From positions 1,364,001-1,428,000 of the forward strand of contig NZ_VFOM01000001.1 of assembly GCF_006716125.1 (NCBI RefSeq): a stretch of DNA of 64,000 bases, given 5' to 3'. A program made the translations under genes and the position numbers. The notes beneath the pieces were generated by a model. It saw only the letters and a list, made by a program, of their open reading frames with translations, made no database searches and was not told where the DNA came from. Shown here in pieces: positions 44,214 through 51,899 of the stretch. This stretch comes from Homoserinimonas aerilata. Lineage in GTDB: Bacteria > Actinomycetota > Actinomycetes > Actinomycetales > Microbacteriaceae. Numbering within the stretch: the stretch's first letter is position 1; each line of letters opens with the position of its first letter.

Positions 44214-44507
44214 ATGACCGACACCCTCGTCACCGGCGACCCGCTCGTCCACGACCCCGAAGCCAAGCGCAAAGTCGTCAACCGCCTCAAGCGAGCTCAG
44301 GGCCAGCTGGCGGCGGTCATTACGGCCGTCGAGGACGACGCGCACTGCCGCGACGTCGTGCAGCAGCTCTCCGCCGTCTCGAAGGCCCTCGACCGGGCCG
44401 GATTCCTCGTGATCTCGACCGCGCTGCGGGAATGCCTCACCGATCCGGACGCCGACGACGTCACCTCCCCCGCCGAGTTGGAGAAGCTCTTCCTCTCCCT
44501 GGCCTGA
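44214..44507 (+). CDS. cstR: CsoR-family regulator, CstR-like persulfide sensor
   Basis: A 97-residue all-helical CsoR/RcnR-type repressor. Cys45 and Cys74 correspond to the two Cys ligands of CsoR (Cys36, Cys65), but the position of the copper-binding His61 is Ala70. Without that His, copper sensing is unlikely, and the Cys pair matches CstR, which forms a di- or trisulfide bridge. Gene content of the divergent operon agrees. The start at 44214 follows GGAAGG. Confidence 0.85.
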   Translation: MTDTLVTGDPLVHDPEAKRKVVNRLKRAQGQLAAVITAVEDDAHCRDVVQQLSAVSKALDRAGFLVISTALRECLTDPDADDVTSPAELEKLFLSLA

Positions 44508-44675
44508 ACCGGTCAGGCCCGCTCCTCGGGGCCCTCGCCTGGTGACCTGGGAGGAGTTCGACGATTCCCGTGTCGAACACCGTTAGTCTTCCCAGGGCGC
44601 TGTTCGCATGGGACCGGCGCTGAACAATGATGTGTTGAAGCATTCACAGTGATGCCAGATGAGGAGCGGTGCTTC

Positions 44676-45563
44676 GTGCTTTTGACGAGTCTTCCCAGCC
44701 CCCCACCGTCGTGGGCACAGTTCACCCTCGGGCCGCTCACAATCCACACCTACGCGCTGTGCATCATCGCCGGGATCATCGCCGCCGTGATCATCACCCA
44801 ACGACGCCTGTCGGCACGAGGCGCGGAGGACGGCGTGGTTGTCGACATCGTCATCTGGGCTGTCCCGATCGGCATCATCGGAGCCCGGTTCTATCACGTG
44901 TTCACCCACGTCGGGGACTACTTCTATCCGGGCGCGAACCTCGGGAACATCTTCGCCATCTGGGACGGCGGCAACGCCCTCTACGGGTCCCTCCTGGGCG
45001 GCGCTGTCGGTGCGTACATCGGCTGCCGACGAACCGGTATCCGGCTGTGGTCCTTCGCCGACGCTCTCGCGCCCGCGATGCTCATCGCGCAGTCCATGGG
45101 TCGGATCGGCAACTACTTCAACCACGAACTCTTCGGGCTGCCCACCACGCTGCCGTGGGGGCTCGAGATCCTGCCGACGGACACCATGTTCCCGGACGGC
45201 CTCCCGGCCGGAACGCTGTTCCACCCGCTGTTCCTGTACGAGATCATCTGGAACCTGATCGGCGTGGCGATCATCCTCCTCCTCGAGCGCAGATACCGGT
45301 TCCGGTGGGGACGAACCTTCGCCCTCTATATGATCTGGTACGGCCTCGGACGCAGCTGGCTCGAGGCCATCAGGATCGACCCCACCAGCGACGCCCTGTT
45401 CGGCATCCCCGCGAACGTCTGGGCATCCGTCGTCGTCGTCGCCCTCGGCATCGCGCTATTCGTCGTCCAGGGGCGACGACACCCCGAACCCGAACCCTCC
45501 GTGTACCAAGAAGGACGCGCGCCAGCGGTGGAACATCAGCCCAGCAGCGCAGACGAGAGCTGA
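44676..45563 (+). CDS. lgt: Prolipoprotein diacylglyceryl transferase (accessory copy)
   Basis: A 295-residue Lgt with about seven helices and the signature GRIGNYFNHELFG. It attaches diacylglycerol to the lipobox cysteine of prolipoproteins. Not part of the core sulfur pathway, but the cargo encodes lipoproteins. GTG 44676 follows AGGAG; ATGs at 44649 and 44652 would add nine or eight residues. Ends 87 nt before element copy 7. Confidence 0.92.
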   Translation: MLLTSLPSPPPSWAQFTLGPLTIHTYALCIIAGIIAAVIITQRRLSARGAEDGVVVDIVIWAVPIGIIGARFYHVFTHVGDYFYPGANLGNIFAIWDGGNALYGSLLGGAVGAYIGCRRTGIRLWSFADALAPAMLIAQSMGRIGNYFNHELFGLPTTLPWGLEILPTDTMFPDGLPAGTLFHPLFLYEIIWNLIGVAIILLLERRYRFRWGRTFALYMIWYGLGRSWLEAIRIDPTSDALFGIPANVWASVVVVALGIALFVVQGRRHPEPEPSVYQEGRAPAVEHQPSSADES

Positions 45564-45649
45564 ACGCCACCCACACCTCCAGCTGTCAGCTAGTTCTGTC
45601 TAAGCGATCACGGACACAACGCCTCTTGACGTGGTGCGCCGAAAATCCC

Positions 45650-45733
45650 TGCCGAGAGGGGTTTCCGAAGATCGTTTGTGGCGCCTCATAAGGAGCCACC
45701 GGGCCAGTGACGCCAAAACGATCGTTTCTGGTG
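45650..45733 (+). repeat. 84-bp cassette-boundary element, copy 7
   Basis: Outer arms TGCCGAGAG (45650) and TTTCTGGTG (ends 45733), mostly kept as G-T wobble pairs; inner arms CGTTTGTGGC and GCCAAAACG; core AAACGATCGTTT (45716-45727). Same 84-bp length as copies 4 and 8. A preceding extra arm CGCCGAAAAT is at 45638. It separates the sulfur/lgt module and the two-component module. Confidence 0.82.
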
Positions 45734-45832
45734 TGACGGACGACGGCATGCGGAAGATCATCCGGGTTACCCGACCCGGTTTGCGCCGGGCGTACGCTGA
45801 TGGTCTCGATCGCGGAAGACGGGACGACGACC

Positions 45833-46513
45833 ATGGGCGACTCGGCACAGGGGCCACGCGGTTCGCTGCTCTATGTTGAAGATGATGCGGAGATCGCTGC
45901 GCTGACCGTCGAAGTGCTGGAAGAGGTGTACGACGTCGAGCATGCCGCGGACGGCGAGACCGCGCTCCGGCTCGCGCTGAGCAGGCGATACGACGCCATG
46001 GTGGTCGATCGACGCCTCCCCGGCATGGACGGCGTCGATTTCATCTGTGCCGTGCGTACCGCGCACATCACGACGCCGGTCCTGATGCTGACCGCGCTCG
46101 GCACCGTGGACGATCGTGTCACCGGTCTCGACGGCGGAGCGAACGACTACCTGGTGAAGCCGTTCGATTACGACGAGCTGCTGGCGCGCCTTCGGGCGCT
46201 GCGACGCGCGTTCAGGGCTGATGGGGTACGTCGACGCCTCGGCGAGTGGGTGTTCACGCCGGACGCCCAGGCCGCGTACGATCCATCTGGAATCCGAGTG
46301 GCGCTGACGGCGACGGAGAGCGCGCTCCTGGAGCTGTTGAGCACCAGCCCCGAGCACGTGTTCAGTCGGGACGAGATCCTCCGCGCCGTGTTCCATGAAG
46401 GAGATACGACGAGTTCGGTGGACACGTACGTGCACTATGTGCGGCGCAAGACGTCCCCCGACATGATCGAGACCGTCCGCGCACGCGGCTACCGCGCGGG
46501 AACACCGTCATGA
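45833..46513 (+). CDS. OmpR/PhoB-type response regulator
   Basis: A 226-residue response regulator: receiver domain (acceptor Asp59 in VVDRRLPGMDG, Lys in YLVKPFD) and C-terminal winged helix ending RARGYRAG. Paired with the histidine kinase (4-nt overlap). It probably controls the convergent flavin electron-transfer genes. Start uncertain: ATG at 45800 would add 11 residues. Confidence 0.9.
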   Translation: MGDSAQGPRGSLLYVEDDAEIAALTVEVLEEVYDVEHAADGETALRLALSRRYDAMVVDRRLPGMDGVDFICAVRTAHITTPVLMLTALGTVDDRVTGLDGGANDYLVKPFDYDELLARLRALRRAFRADGVRRRLGEWVFTPDAQAAYDPSGIRVALTATESALLELLSTSPEHVFSRDEILRAVFHEGDTTSSVDTYVHYVRRKTSPDMIETVRARGYRAGTPS

Positions 46514-47487
46514 GCGACGCCGATAATCGACGCGTGCGTCGCGCAGCGCTATCCATCGGACTCTGGGTCGGAGTCTCGTCGGGTGTGATCGTCGCGATCG
46601 GCATCGGCGTGCTGATCGCGGTGGTGCTCTCAACGTCGCGCCGCGAAGGCGAGGAGCACGGCGGCGGCTGGTTCGGCGGTCCCGCCGGAACGCGGGACGA
46701 CTTCATCGTCGACATCGACGTGATCGTTCCGGCCGTGATCATCATCGGAGTGATCGGCGTGGTGCTGCTCGGGGTTGTCGCCGCGGTCGCCGCTCGACGA
46801 TCGGTCCGCCCGCTCGGGGAGGCGCTGCGTCGGCAGCGAAACTTCGTGGCCGACGCGAGCCACGAACTGCGTACGCCGCTGACGGCGCTGACGAGCCGTA
46901 TCCAGGTGTTGCAACGCCGTCATGACCGAGGCGAGGACCTCGGAGCGGGTCTCACCAACCTCCGGCGCGATGCGGACATGATGGCCGACGTGCTCAACGA
47001 CCTGCTCATCGCCGCGGAAGGAGAATCGTTCGCCGACGGGAACGCGGACGTCGCGACAGCGGCGGCGACAGCGGTCGCAGCGATGACGACGAGCGAGAAG
47101 CGCTCCGAGGTCTCGCTCGCGATCACCGTGGATCAGGAGGTGAAGGCGCAGCTGCCGGAAGTCACGCTCGTCCGCATCCTGGTCGCGCTGCTCGACAACG
47201 CCGTGCAGCACTCCCCGGCGCGAGGTACCGTCTCGATCCGCATCGCGCGGGACGCCCGCAACGTGACGGTGCGCGTCATCGACGAGGGCTCCGGGATCGA
47301 AGGCATCTCGCCCGAGCAGGTCTTCGAGCGCTTCGCGCGTCCGCGCGAGAGTGGGCGCCCTCGCAGCTTCGGTCTCGGACTCTCACTCGTGCGAGATGTC
47401 GCTCGCCGTGCCGGAGGGTCCATCGAGGTCGAACGGTCGACAGCATCCGGCACGACTTTCCTGCTCACACTGCCGGCTCATCCCTGA
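46510..47487 (+). CDS. Sensor histidine kinase
   Basis: A 325-residue membrane kinase: helix 1 (about residues 14-40), a short extracytoplasmic loop with acidic and Gly residues (REGEEHGGGWFGG), helix 2 (about 72-95), H-box ADASHELRTPL (His118), N-box DNAVQHSP, and G boxes DEGSGI and GLGLSLV. The short sensor loop suggests a membrane-internal or partner-sensed signal. The end overlaps apbE by 10 nt on the other strand. Confidence 0.9.
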   Translation: MSDADNRRVRRAALSIGLWVGVSSGVIVAIGIGVLIAVVLSTSRREGEEHGGGWFGGPAGTRDDFIVDIDVIVPAVIIIGVIGVVLLGVVAAVAARRSVRPLGEALRRQRNFVADASHELRTPLTALTSRIQVLQRRHDRGEDLGAGLTNLRRDADMMADVLNDLLIAAEGESFADGNADVATAAATAVAAMTTSEKRSEVSLAITVDQEVKAQLPEVTLVRILVALLDNAVQHSPARGTVSIRIARDARNVTVRVIDEGSGIEGISPEQVFERFARPRESGRPRSFGLGLSLVRDVARRAGGSIEVERSTASGTTFLLTLPAHP

Positions 47488-48317
47488 ACGAGTGCGTCTC
47501 CTCCGATCGGATGCGAACCGACCGTCGTCGTCTGCACGTCCACCATCGTCGTGCCGAGCCAGCGGGTCACGCGACGATCAGCATCGACGACGATGCCGGT
47601 GCGCGACCCCGCAGCCGCGATCCACGAGCGGTTCGCCGGGCCGGCCACCACGGCAGCGGTCGCCCAGACGTCCGCTTGCGTGAGACCGTCGGTCACGATC
47701 GTGGCCGACGCGGTGCCTGTCGCGGGCCTACCGGTGCGCGGATCGAGGATATGATGCCCGCGCTCCGCCGTCCCTGAGGTCGCCACCGCACCGTTCACCA
47801 CGTCGACCACCGCGATCAACTGACCGCGGTCGTGCGGGTCGGCGATTCCCACCGGCCATCGCCAGTCGGCTCCCTCGGCTGTGAACAGCTGCAGGTCTCC
47901 TCCGGCGTTGATGCCGACCGCGGTCGCGGCAGCCAGCAGCGGCTCGAGGTGCCGACGGCCCGCAGCTTCCACCGCCCAGCCCTTGACGTATCCCGTCGGG
48001 TCGAACCTTCCCCGCCACCGGGCGGAGACCAGGCCGCCAGTCTCCTCTTCGGCGCGTTCGCAGGCATCCGCGACCAGCGCCACCCTGCTGTCAGCGTCGG
48101 CGATGGAGAGTTCACCGCGACGGATGCGGCTGATGTCGGAATCAGTGCGATATGTCGAGAAGACCCGGTCGATGTCACGCAGTTCGTCGAAGCATGCTCG
48201 CACTGCCCGGTCGGCGCCCTCGTCGGTCATTTCCCCCGGAGCAATCAGATGGATGCTCATCGGAATGCCCATGATCTCCTCGACCCAGACCCGCGTCACC
48301 TCATTCGCGGTACGCAT
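47478..48317 (-). CDS. apbE: FAD:protein FMN transferase
   Basis: A 279-residue ApbE that covalently links FMN to threonine in target proteins. The family motifs DPTGYVKGWAVE, INAGGDLQLF and the HHILDPRTGRP-like region are present. It overlaps by 3 nt (ATGA-type) the FMN-binding protein gene, its evident substrate. No lipobox is visible, so it may act in the cytoplasm or use an exported form. Confidence 0.92.
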   Translation of the reverse strand: MRTANEVTRVWVEEIMGIPMSIHLIAPGEMTDEGADRAVRACFDELRDIDRVFSTYRTDSDISRIRRGELSIADADSRVALVADACERAEEETGGLVSARWRGRFDPTGYVKGWAVEAAGRRHLEPLLAAATAVGINAGGDLQLFTAEGADWRWPVGIADPHDRGQLIAVVDVVNGAVATSGTAERGHHILDPRTGRPATGTASATIVTDGLTQADVWATAAVVAGPANRSWIAAAGSRTGIVVDADRRVTRWLGTTMVDVQTTTVGSHPIGGDALVQG

Positions 48318-48796
48318 CAGCTCTGCGCCTGGTCGATCGCGCTCTGCAGCGACGAGAGGTAGCCACCGCTCGTGTATGTGGCACCGGACACCATCTGGAT
48401 CTTCGAGCTCTGCGCCTGGATCGTCTCCGAGACGAGCCTCGGGATCGCGGTGCCGTTGATCTGCCGGTCCCGACCGTTGCTGTTCGGGTAATCGACCGCC
48501 TGTGCGTCCGTGATCTGTCCACCGGAGACGGTTATCTGCACCTGCACCGGCCCGTAGCGGGTCTGCGATGATGCGCCGGTGTAGGTTCCGTCGGCGAGGC
48601 CGGTGCCAGACATGGTTCCCGAGTTCGTCGATGTGGTTCCCGAGCCGCTCGCGCCGGTCTCGGCGGTCGTCAATGAACTGCCCGCTGTCGCCGCACTGGC
48701 GTCGGTCGGGGTGACCGCCTCCAGAGACGTTCGGTAGCTGAACAGCAGCACGAGTCCGCTGACGGTCGCGAGCAGCGTGTAGAGGATCTTCTTCAT
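48317..48796 (-). CDS. FMN-binding domain protein (flavinylation target)
   Basis: A 159-residue protein with an N-terminal membrane anchor (about residues 4-22), a Ser/Thr/Gly-rich linker, and a C-terminal FMN-binding domain (about 70-159) with flavinylation motif SGATYTS (residues 137-143). It would carry electrons outside the membrane. Genes for ApbE and a ferric-reductase-like flavoprotein flank it, which is a typical extracellular flavin electron-transfer set. Confidence 0.9.
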   Translation of the reverse strand: MKKILYTLLATVSGLVLLFSYRTSLEAVTPTDASAATAGSSLTTAETGASGSGTTSTNSGTMSGTGLADGTYTGASSQTRYGPVQVQITVSGGQITDAQAVDYPNSNGRDRQINGTAIPRLVSETIQAQSSKIQMVSGATYTSGGYLSSLQSAIDQAQS

Positions 48797-48810
48797 GGCC
48801 GTCTCCCTGC

Positions 48811-50232
48811 TCAGATCGTGAACGATTCGGAATGGATGCGATGGGCGGGGAACCCGGCGCCAACCAGGTCGCGCCTGAGGTCTTTCATCCAGGCCTCACC
48901 GCCACAGATGAACACGTCGTGGTCCTTCGGCTCCGGCACGAGATGGCGGAGGAGATCTGCGCCCGACCACGCCTCGTGCGTGGCAGGGATCCAGCTCGAC
49001 GCGCCGGAAGATCGCGGGCCGATGAACGGCAGGTAGCTCAGGCCACGGGTACTGATGAGGTGAGCGATGGCCTCCTGCCGAAGAGCGTCCTCGGCCGCGG
49101 ACTCCCGGGTGATAAGCATCGCTTCTCCCGGTCCGTAGCCTTCCGTCTCGAGCAGCGAGACGAGCGGTGCGACCCCGGCGCCTGCGCCGATCATAAGCAG
49201 CTTCGTCCCGGTCCTGCGCTCACCGGTCATCTCCCCGTATGGTCCTTCCACGATGACCCTGGTGCCAGGGAGCAGCGCGGTGAGGCGTCGCGTGCCGTCG
49301 CCCAGCACACGGGCAGTCAACGTCAGCTCGCTTCCCGGCGCAGCGGAGAGCGAGAACGGGTGCGCGCGAGTCCAGCCTGGTCCATCGAGGAACCGCCAGA
49401 CGAAGAACTGACCAGCCCTGGCACCGAGCGTCGCGAGGTCGCGACCGGTGACCCGGATGGTGACGCCCCGAGCACCGTCCGCCTCGACCCCCGCCACCCG
49501 CAGGGCCCGACGAGTGGACCGCAGCAGCGGCATCCCGATGCGGAAGAGCAGTACCGATCCTGCGGAGAGCGCCCAGATCGACCACCAGTAGACGGTCGCG
49601 ATCGGTGAGGACAGGAAGTCGGCGCCCGTCCACAGCTGGTGCGGCAGCGCGAGCCCGACGCCCAGGTACGCGTACAGGTGCAGGAGGTGCCAGGACTCGT
49701 ACCGCAGGTGCCGACGAGCACGCCGGATCGAGGTGACGACCACGAGCAGGATCAGCAGAGTGCCGGCAGTCGCCAGGAGCATGCCGGGGTATTCCCAGAT
49801 GAAGCTCCACAGCTGGACGAGCGGGTTGATGCCGGCAGCCATCGCGTAGCCCACCGCGAGCAGTGCGATGTGCGCGCCCATCAACCAGAACGACCAGAAT
49901 CCGACGAAGCGATGCAGCCGCGTGATCCCGTCGCGACCGAATCCGCGCTCGAACAGCGGGACGCGCGCCATCAGCAGCACCTGATAGAGCAGCAGATTCG
50001 CCGCGACCAACCCGGTGAGGCGTCCGAGCGTCGTGACGGTCTCGGCGTTGACTCCCAGGACTGCGGTCACTCCACCACAGGCGATCCACAAAGCGACGAC
50101 GAACAGGCTGGTCGCCCAGATCACCGTGATCGCCGCTGCACGCCAGACCCGCGCGCGGCCATGGGCTGCCCGCCGTGGCTCAGGGGAAGCGGCGGGGACG
50201 GAAGCACGCGGTCTCGTCGTCAGAGTGGTCAT
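48811..50232 (-). CDS. Ferric reductase-like transmembrane flavoprotein
   Basis: A 473-residue protein: six helices with haem-type His residues (LHRFVGFWSFWLMGAH, WHLLHLYAYLG), then an FAD-binding (HPFSLSAAP) and an NAD-binding domain (MIGAGAGVAPLVSLLE, FICGGEAWM). It takes electrons from NAD(P)H across the membrane and would pass them to the FMN-binding protein 14 nt downstream. It is first in the apbE operon. Confidence 0.9.
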   Translation of the reverse strand: MTTLTTRPRASVPAASPEPRRAAHGRARVWRAAAITVIWATSLFVVALWIACGGVTAVLGVNAETVTTLGRLTGLVAANLLLYQVLLMARVPLFERGFGRDGITRLHRFVGFWSFWLMGAHIALLAVGYAMAAGINPLVQLWSFIWEYPGMLLATAGTLLILLVVVTSIRRARRHLRYESWHLLHLYAYLGVGLALPHQLWTGADFLSSPIATVYWWSIWALSAGSVLLFRIGMPLLRSTRRALRVAGVEADGARGVTIRVTGRDLATLGARAGQFFVWRFLDGPGWTRAHPFSLSAAPGSELTLTARVLGDGTRRLTALLPGTRVIVEGPYGEMTGERRTGTKLLMIGAGAGVAPLVSLLETEGYGPGEAMLITRESAAEDALRQEAIAHLISTRGLSYLPFIGPRSSGASSWIPATHEAWSGADLLRHLVPEPKDHDVFICGGEAWMKDLRRDLVGAGFPAHRIHSESFTI

Positions 50233-50305
50233 AGGGGAATCGTGCTGCGCCGACTCTGAGACAGGTCTAAGGAACGGCTCCCGATAGGCAACTCATATCT
50301 GTCTC

Positions 50306-51022
50306 TCAGGCAACGCCACTCGTCCCGAGCAGCGTACCGATCGCGAACGTGACCACCAGCGCGATCGCCCCACCGAGCACCACCCTGATCGTGGGCCTCA
50401 GCGCGGGGTTCCCGCCGATCCTCGCGCTCAGGAATCCGGTCAGCGCGAGCGCCAGCAGCACCACCGCGAAAGCGACCGGCACCCGGATCTCGGGAGGCGG
50501 GAGCAGTATCGCCAAGAGCGGAAGCAGCGCTCCGAGTGCGAAGGCAAGTGCGGAGGCCCCCGCCGCCGCCCACGGACTGACCACCTGATTCTCCGTGATG
50601 CCTAGTTCCGCTTCGAGGTGCGCGGTCAGCGGGTCGTGCGCGGTGAGCTCCTCCGCAACGAGGCGTGCGGTCGCCGGGCTAAGACCTTTCGCCTGATAGA
50701 TGCCCGCCAGCTCCTCGAGCTCGGTCGCAGGATTATCGGCCAGCTCTCCTCGTTCCTTCTCGATCAGAGCCCGTTGGCTGTCTCGCTGGCTGCTCACCGA
50801 CACGTACTCCCCGAGCGCCATCGAGATCGCACCGCCGACGAGACCGGCGACACCCGCGGCGAGCAGCGTCGCGGAATCGGTCGTCGCCCCCGCGACACCG
50901 ACGACGAGCGACGCGACCGACACGATGCCGTCGTTCGCGCCGAGCACTCCGGCTCTGAGCCAGTTGAGCCGCCCAGCGAGATCGCCGCGGTGGGGTTCAC
51001 CCGGATGCGTCGCCAACATCAT
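50306..51022 (-). CDS. VIT1/CCC1-family transporter
   Basis: A 238-residue VIT-family membrane protein with five helices; motif GANDGIVSVASLVVGVAGA near residue 28 and the EYVSVSSQRD segment are diagnostic. Related proteins move Fe(II)/Mn(II). Cytoplasmic loop residues about 80-140 are acidic. It starts at ATG ATG (51022) and lies 73 nt upstream of the ferric-reductase-like gene, so iron handling and electron transfer may be linked. Confidence 0.87.
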   Translation of the reverse strand: MMLATHPGEPHRGDLAGRLNWLRAGVLGANDGIVSVASLVVGVAGATTDSATLLAAGVAGLVGGAISMALGEYVSVSSQRDSQRALIEKERGELADNPATELEELAGIYQAKGLSPATARLVAEELTAHDPLTAHLEAELGITENQVVSPWAAAGASALAFALGALLPLLAILLPPPEIRVPVAFAVVLLALALTGFLSARIGGNPALRPTIRVVLGGAIALVVTFAIGTLLGTSGVA

Positions 51023-51203
51023 CGCCCCGTTCTTTCTCCCGGCGCGGCTATGGAAGGCACATCCCGACGTAGGTCGAGCTCTGCGTGCGCGGAATGCCAC
51101 TTCGTGAGAGGTCGAGTCATCGGACAAGAATACGCCCGCCACAAACGCGCCCTCCGCAGCTCGACCGCTAGCAAGTCCGGTCGCGGCACCAACCGAAGGC
51201 CCA

Positions 51204-51287
51204 TGCCAGAACGGGGTTCCGGCTCCCGTTAGCGGCGACCGCCCCGGCAACCAAGTGATACCGCGCCGGAAACGATCGTTTTCGGCG
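51204..51287 (+). repeat. 84-bp cassette-boundary element, copy 8
   Basis: Outer arms TGCCAGAAC (51204) and TTTTCGGCG; inner arms CGTTAGCGGCG and CGCCGGAAACG pairing at 9 of 11; core AAACGATCGTTT (51270-51281). It is the last copy, right of the VIT gene, near the right edge of the cargo. Confidence 0.85.
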
Positions 51288-51857
51288 AGTCGCGCGGGCC
51301 GTTCTGATAGACGCGAACCGCCAGAAGCATTGCTGGCATTTGATCGCGAGAATCGGGAGAACGTCCAGCCTTCCGACCTTGGTTTATAGGCCGCAATGGC
51401 TGTCGCGCATCCCATGGGATGCACGACAGCTGCCTATCCGTGGGATCGGCTGACGCCACGAGTGTTGAGGGCTTCGGGCAGAAGTGCCGATGACTTGGGA
51501 CATCGACATGCGCAGGTATCTGAGCTACTTGCCACGATCACGGAACTGGCTCAGACAAGCACGTTTAAGGATCTGAAGAGCCCGGCCCTCGTCGTCCAGG
51601 AGTCTCTAAAGAGTGGAAAGGTCATAGAACCTAGATCCTGTTCGCAAGCGACGATCCCCGGACAGAATGGCGAATCGTGGCGTCCTAGCGCGGCTCTGCC
51701 CGCACAGTGTTGCAGTGAGAGCCAAGTTGGCGAGCGAGCAACATCATGGTGACCCGTCGGCGCAAGCGCACGAATACATGCCCTCAGCCTCATGTTGCTT
51801 GTTCACGTGGCGTCCGATTGACCCACCACTGGGGCCTTCGACGTAGAGGATCGTTGC
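51288..51857. other. Right edge of cargo, no clear gene
   Basis: About 570 bp with lower coding character. A 32-bp palindrome lies at 51399-51430. Short frames exist (for example plus strand 51396-51752), but they have no ribosome site or family match. The conjugation genes resume at 51900; GCGTGCAC at 51856-51863 matches a site at the left cargo edge. Confidence 0.5.
51399..51430. repeat. 32-bp near-perfect palindrome
   Basis: GCTGTCG at 51399-51405 and CGACAGC at 51424-51430 flank the self-complementary GCATCCCATGGGATGC (51407-51422); one mismatch pair (51406/51423). It is the longest palindrome I found. It may be a resolution site, operator or hairpin origin. Confidence 0.75.
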
Positions 51858-51899
51858 GTGCACCTCCTGGATGTCACGCAACTACCTTGGGAGGTCGCC

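Noticed and set aside
45668..45683. A second element core GAAGATCGTTTG near 45670
   Set aside because: It aligns with the left inner arm of copy 7, so it is part of that copy and not another element.
30484..51287. Classifying the 84-bp elements as ordinary integron attC sites
   Set aside because: attC sites end in RYYYAAC/GTTRRRY boxes. The elements have TGCCGAAA/TTTTCGGCA ends and an AAACGATCGTTT core instead, and no IntI-like gene is in the window.
50306..51424. VIT transporter with a 134-residue N-terminal extension
   Set aside because: The extension crosses element copy 8 and most of the palindrome and has no coding character; the ATG pair at 51022 gives the normal VIT start.
51396..51752. 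118-residue plus-strand frame right of element copy 8
   Set aside because: It starts just upstream of the 32-bp palindrome, has no ribosome site and its sequence lacks family features; codon use is poor.
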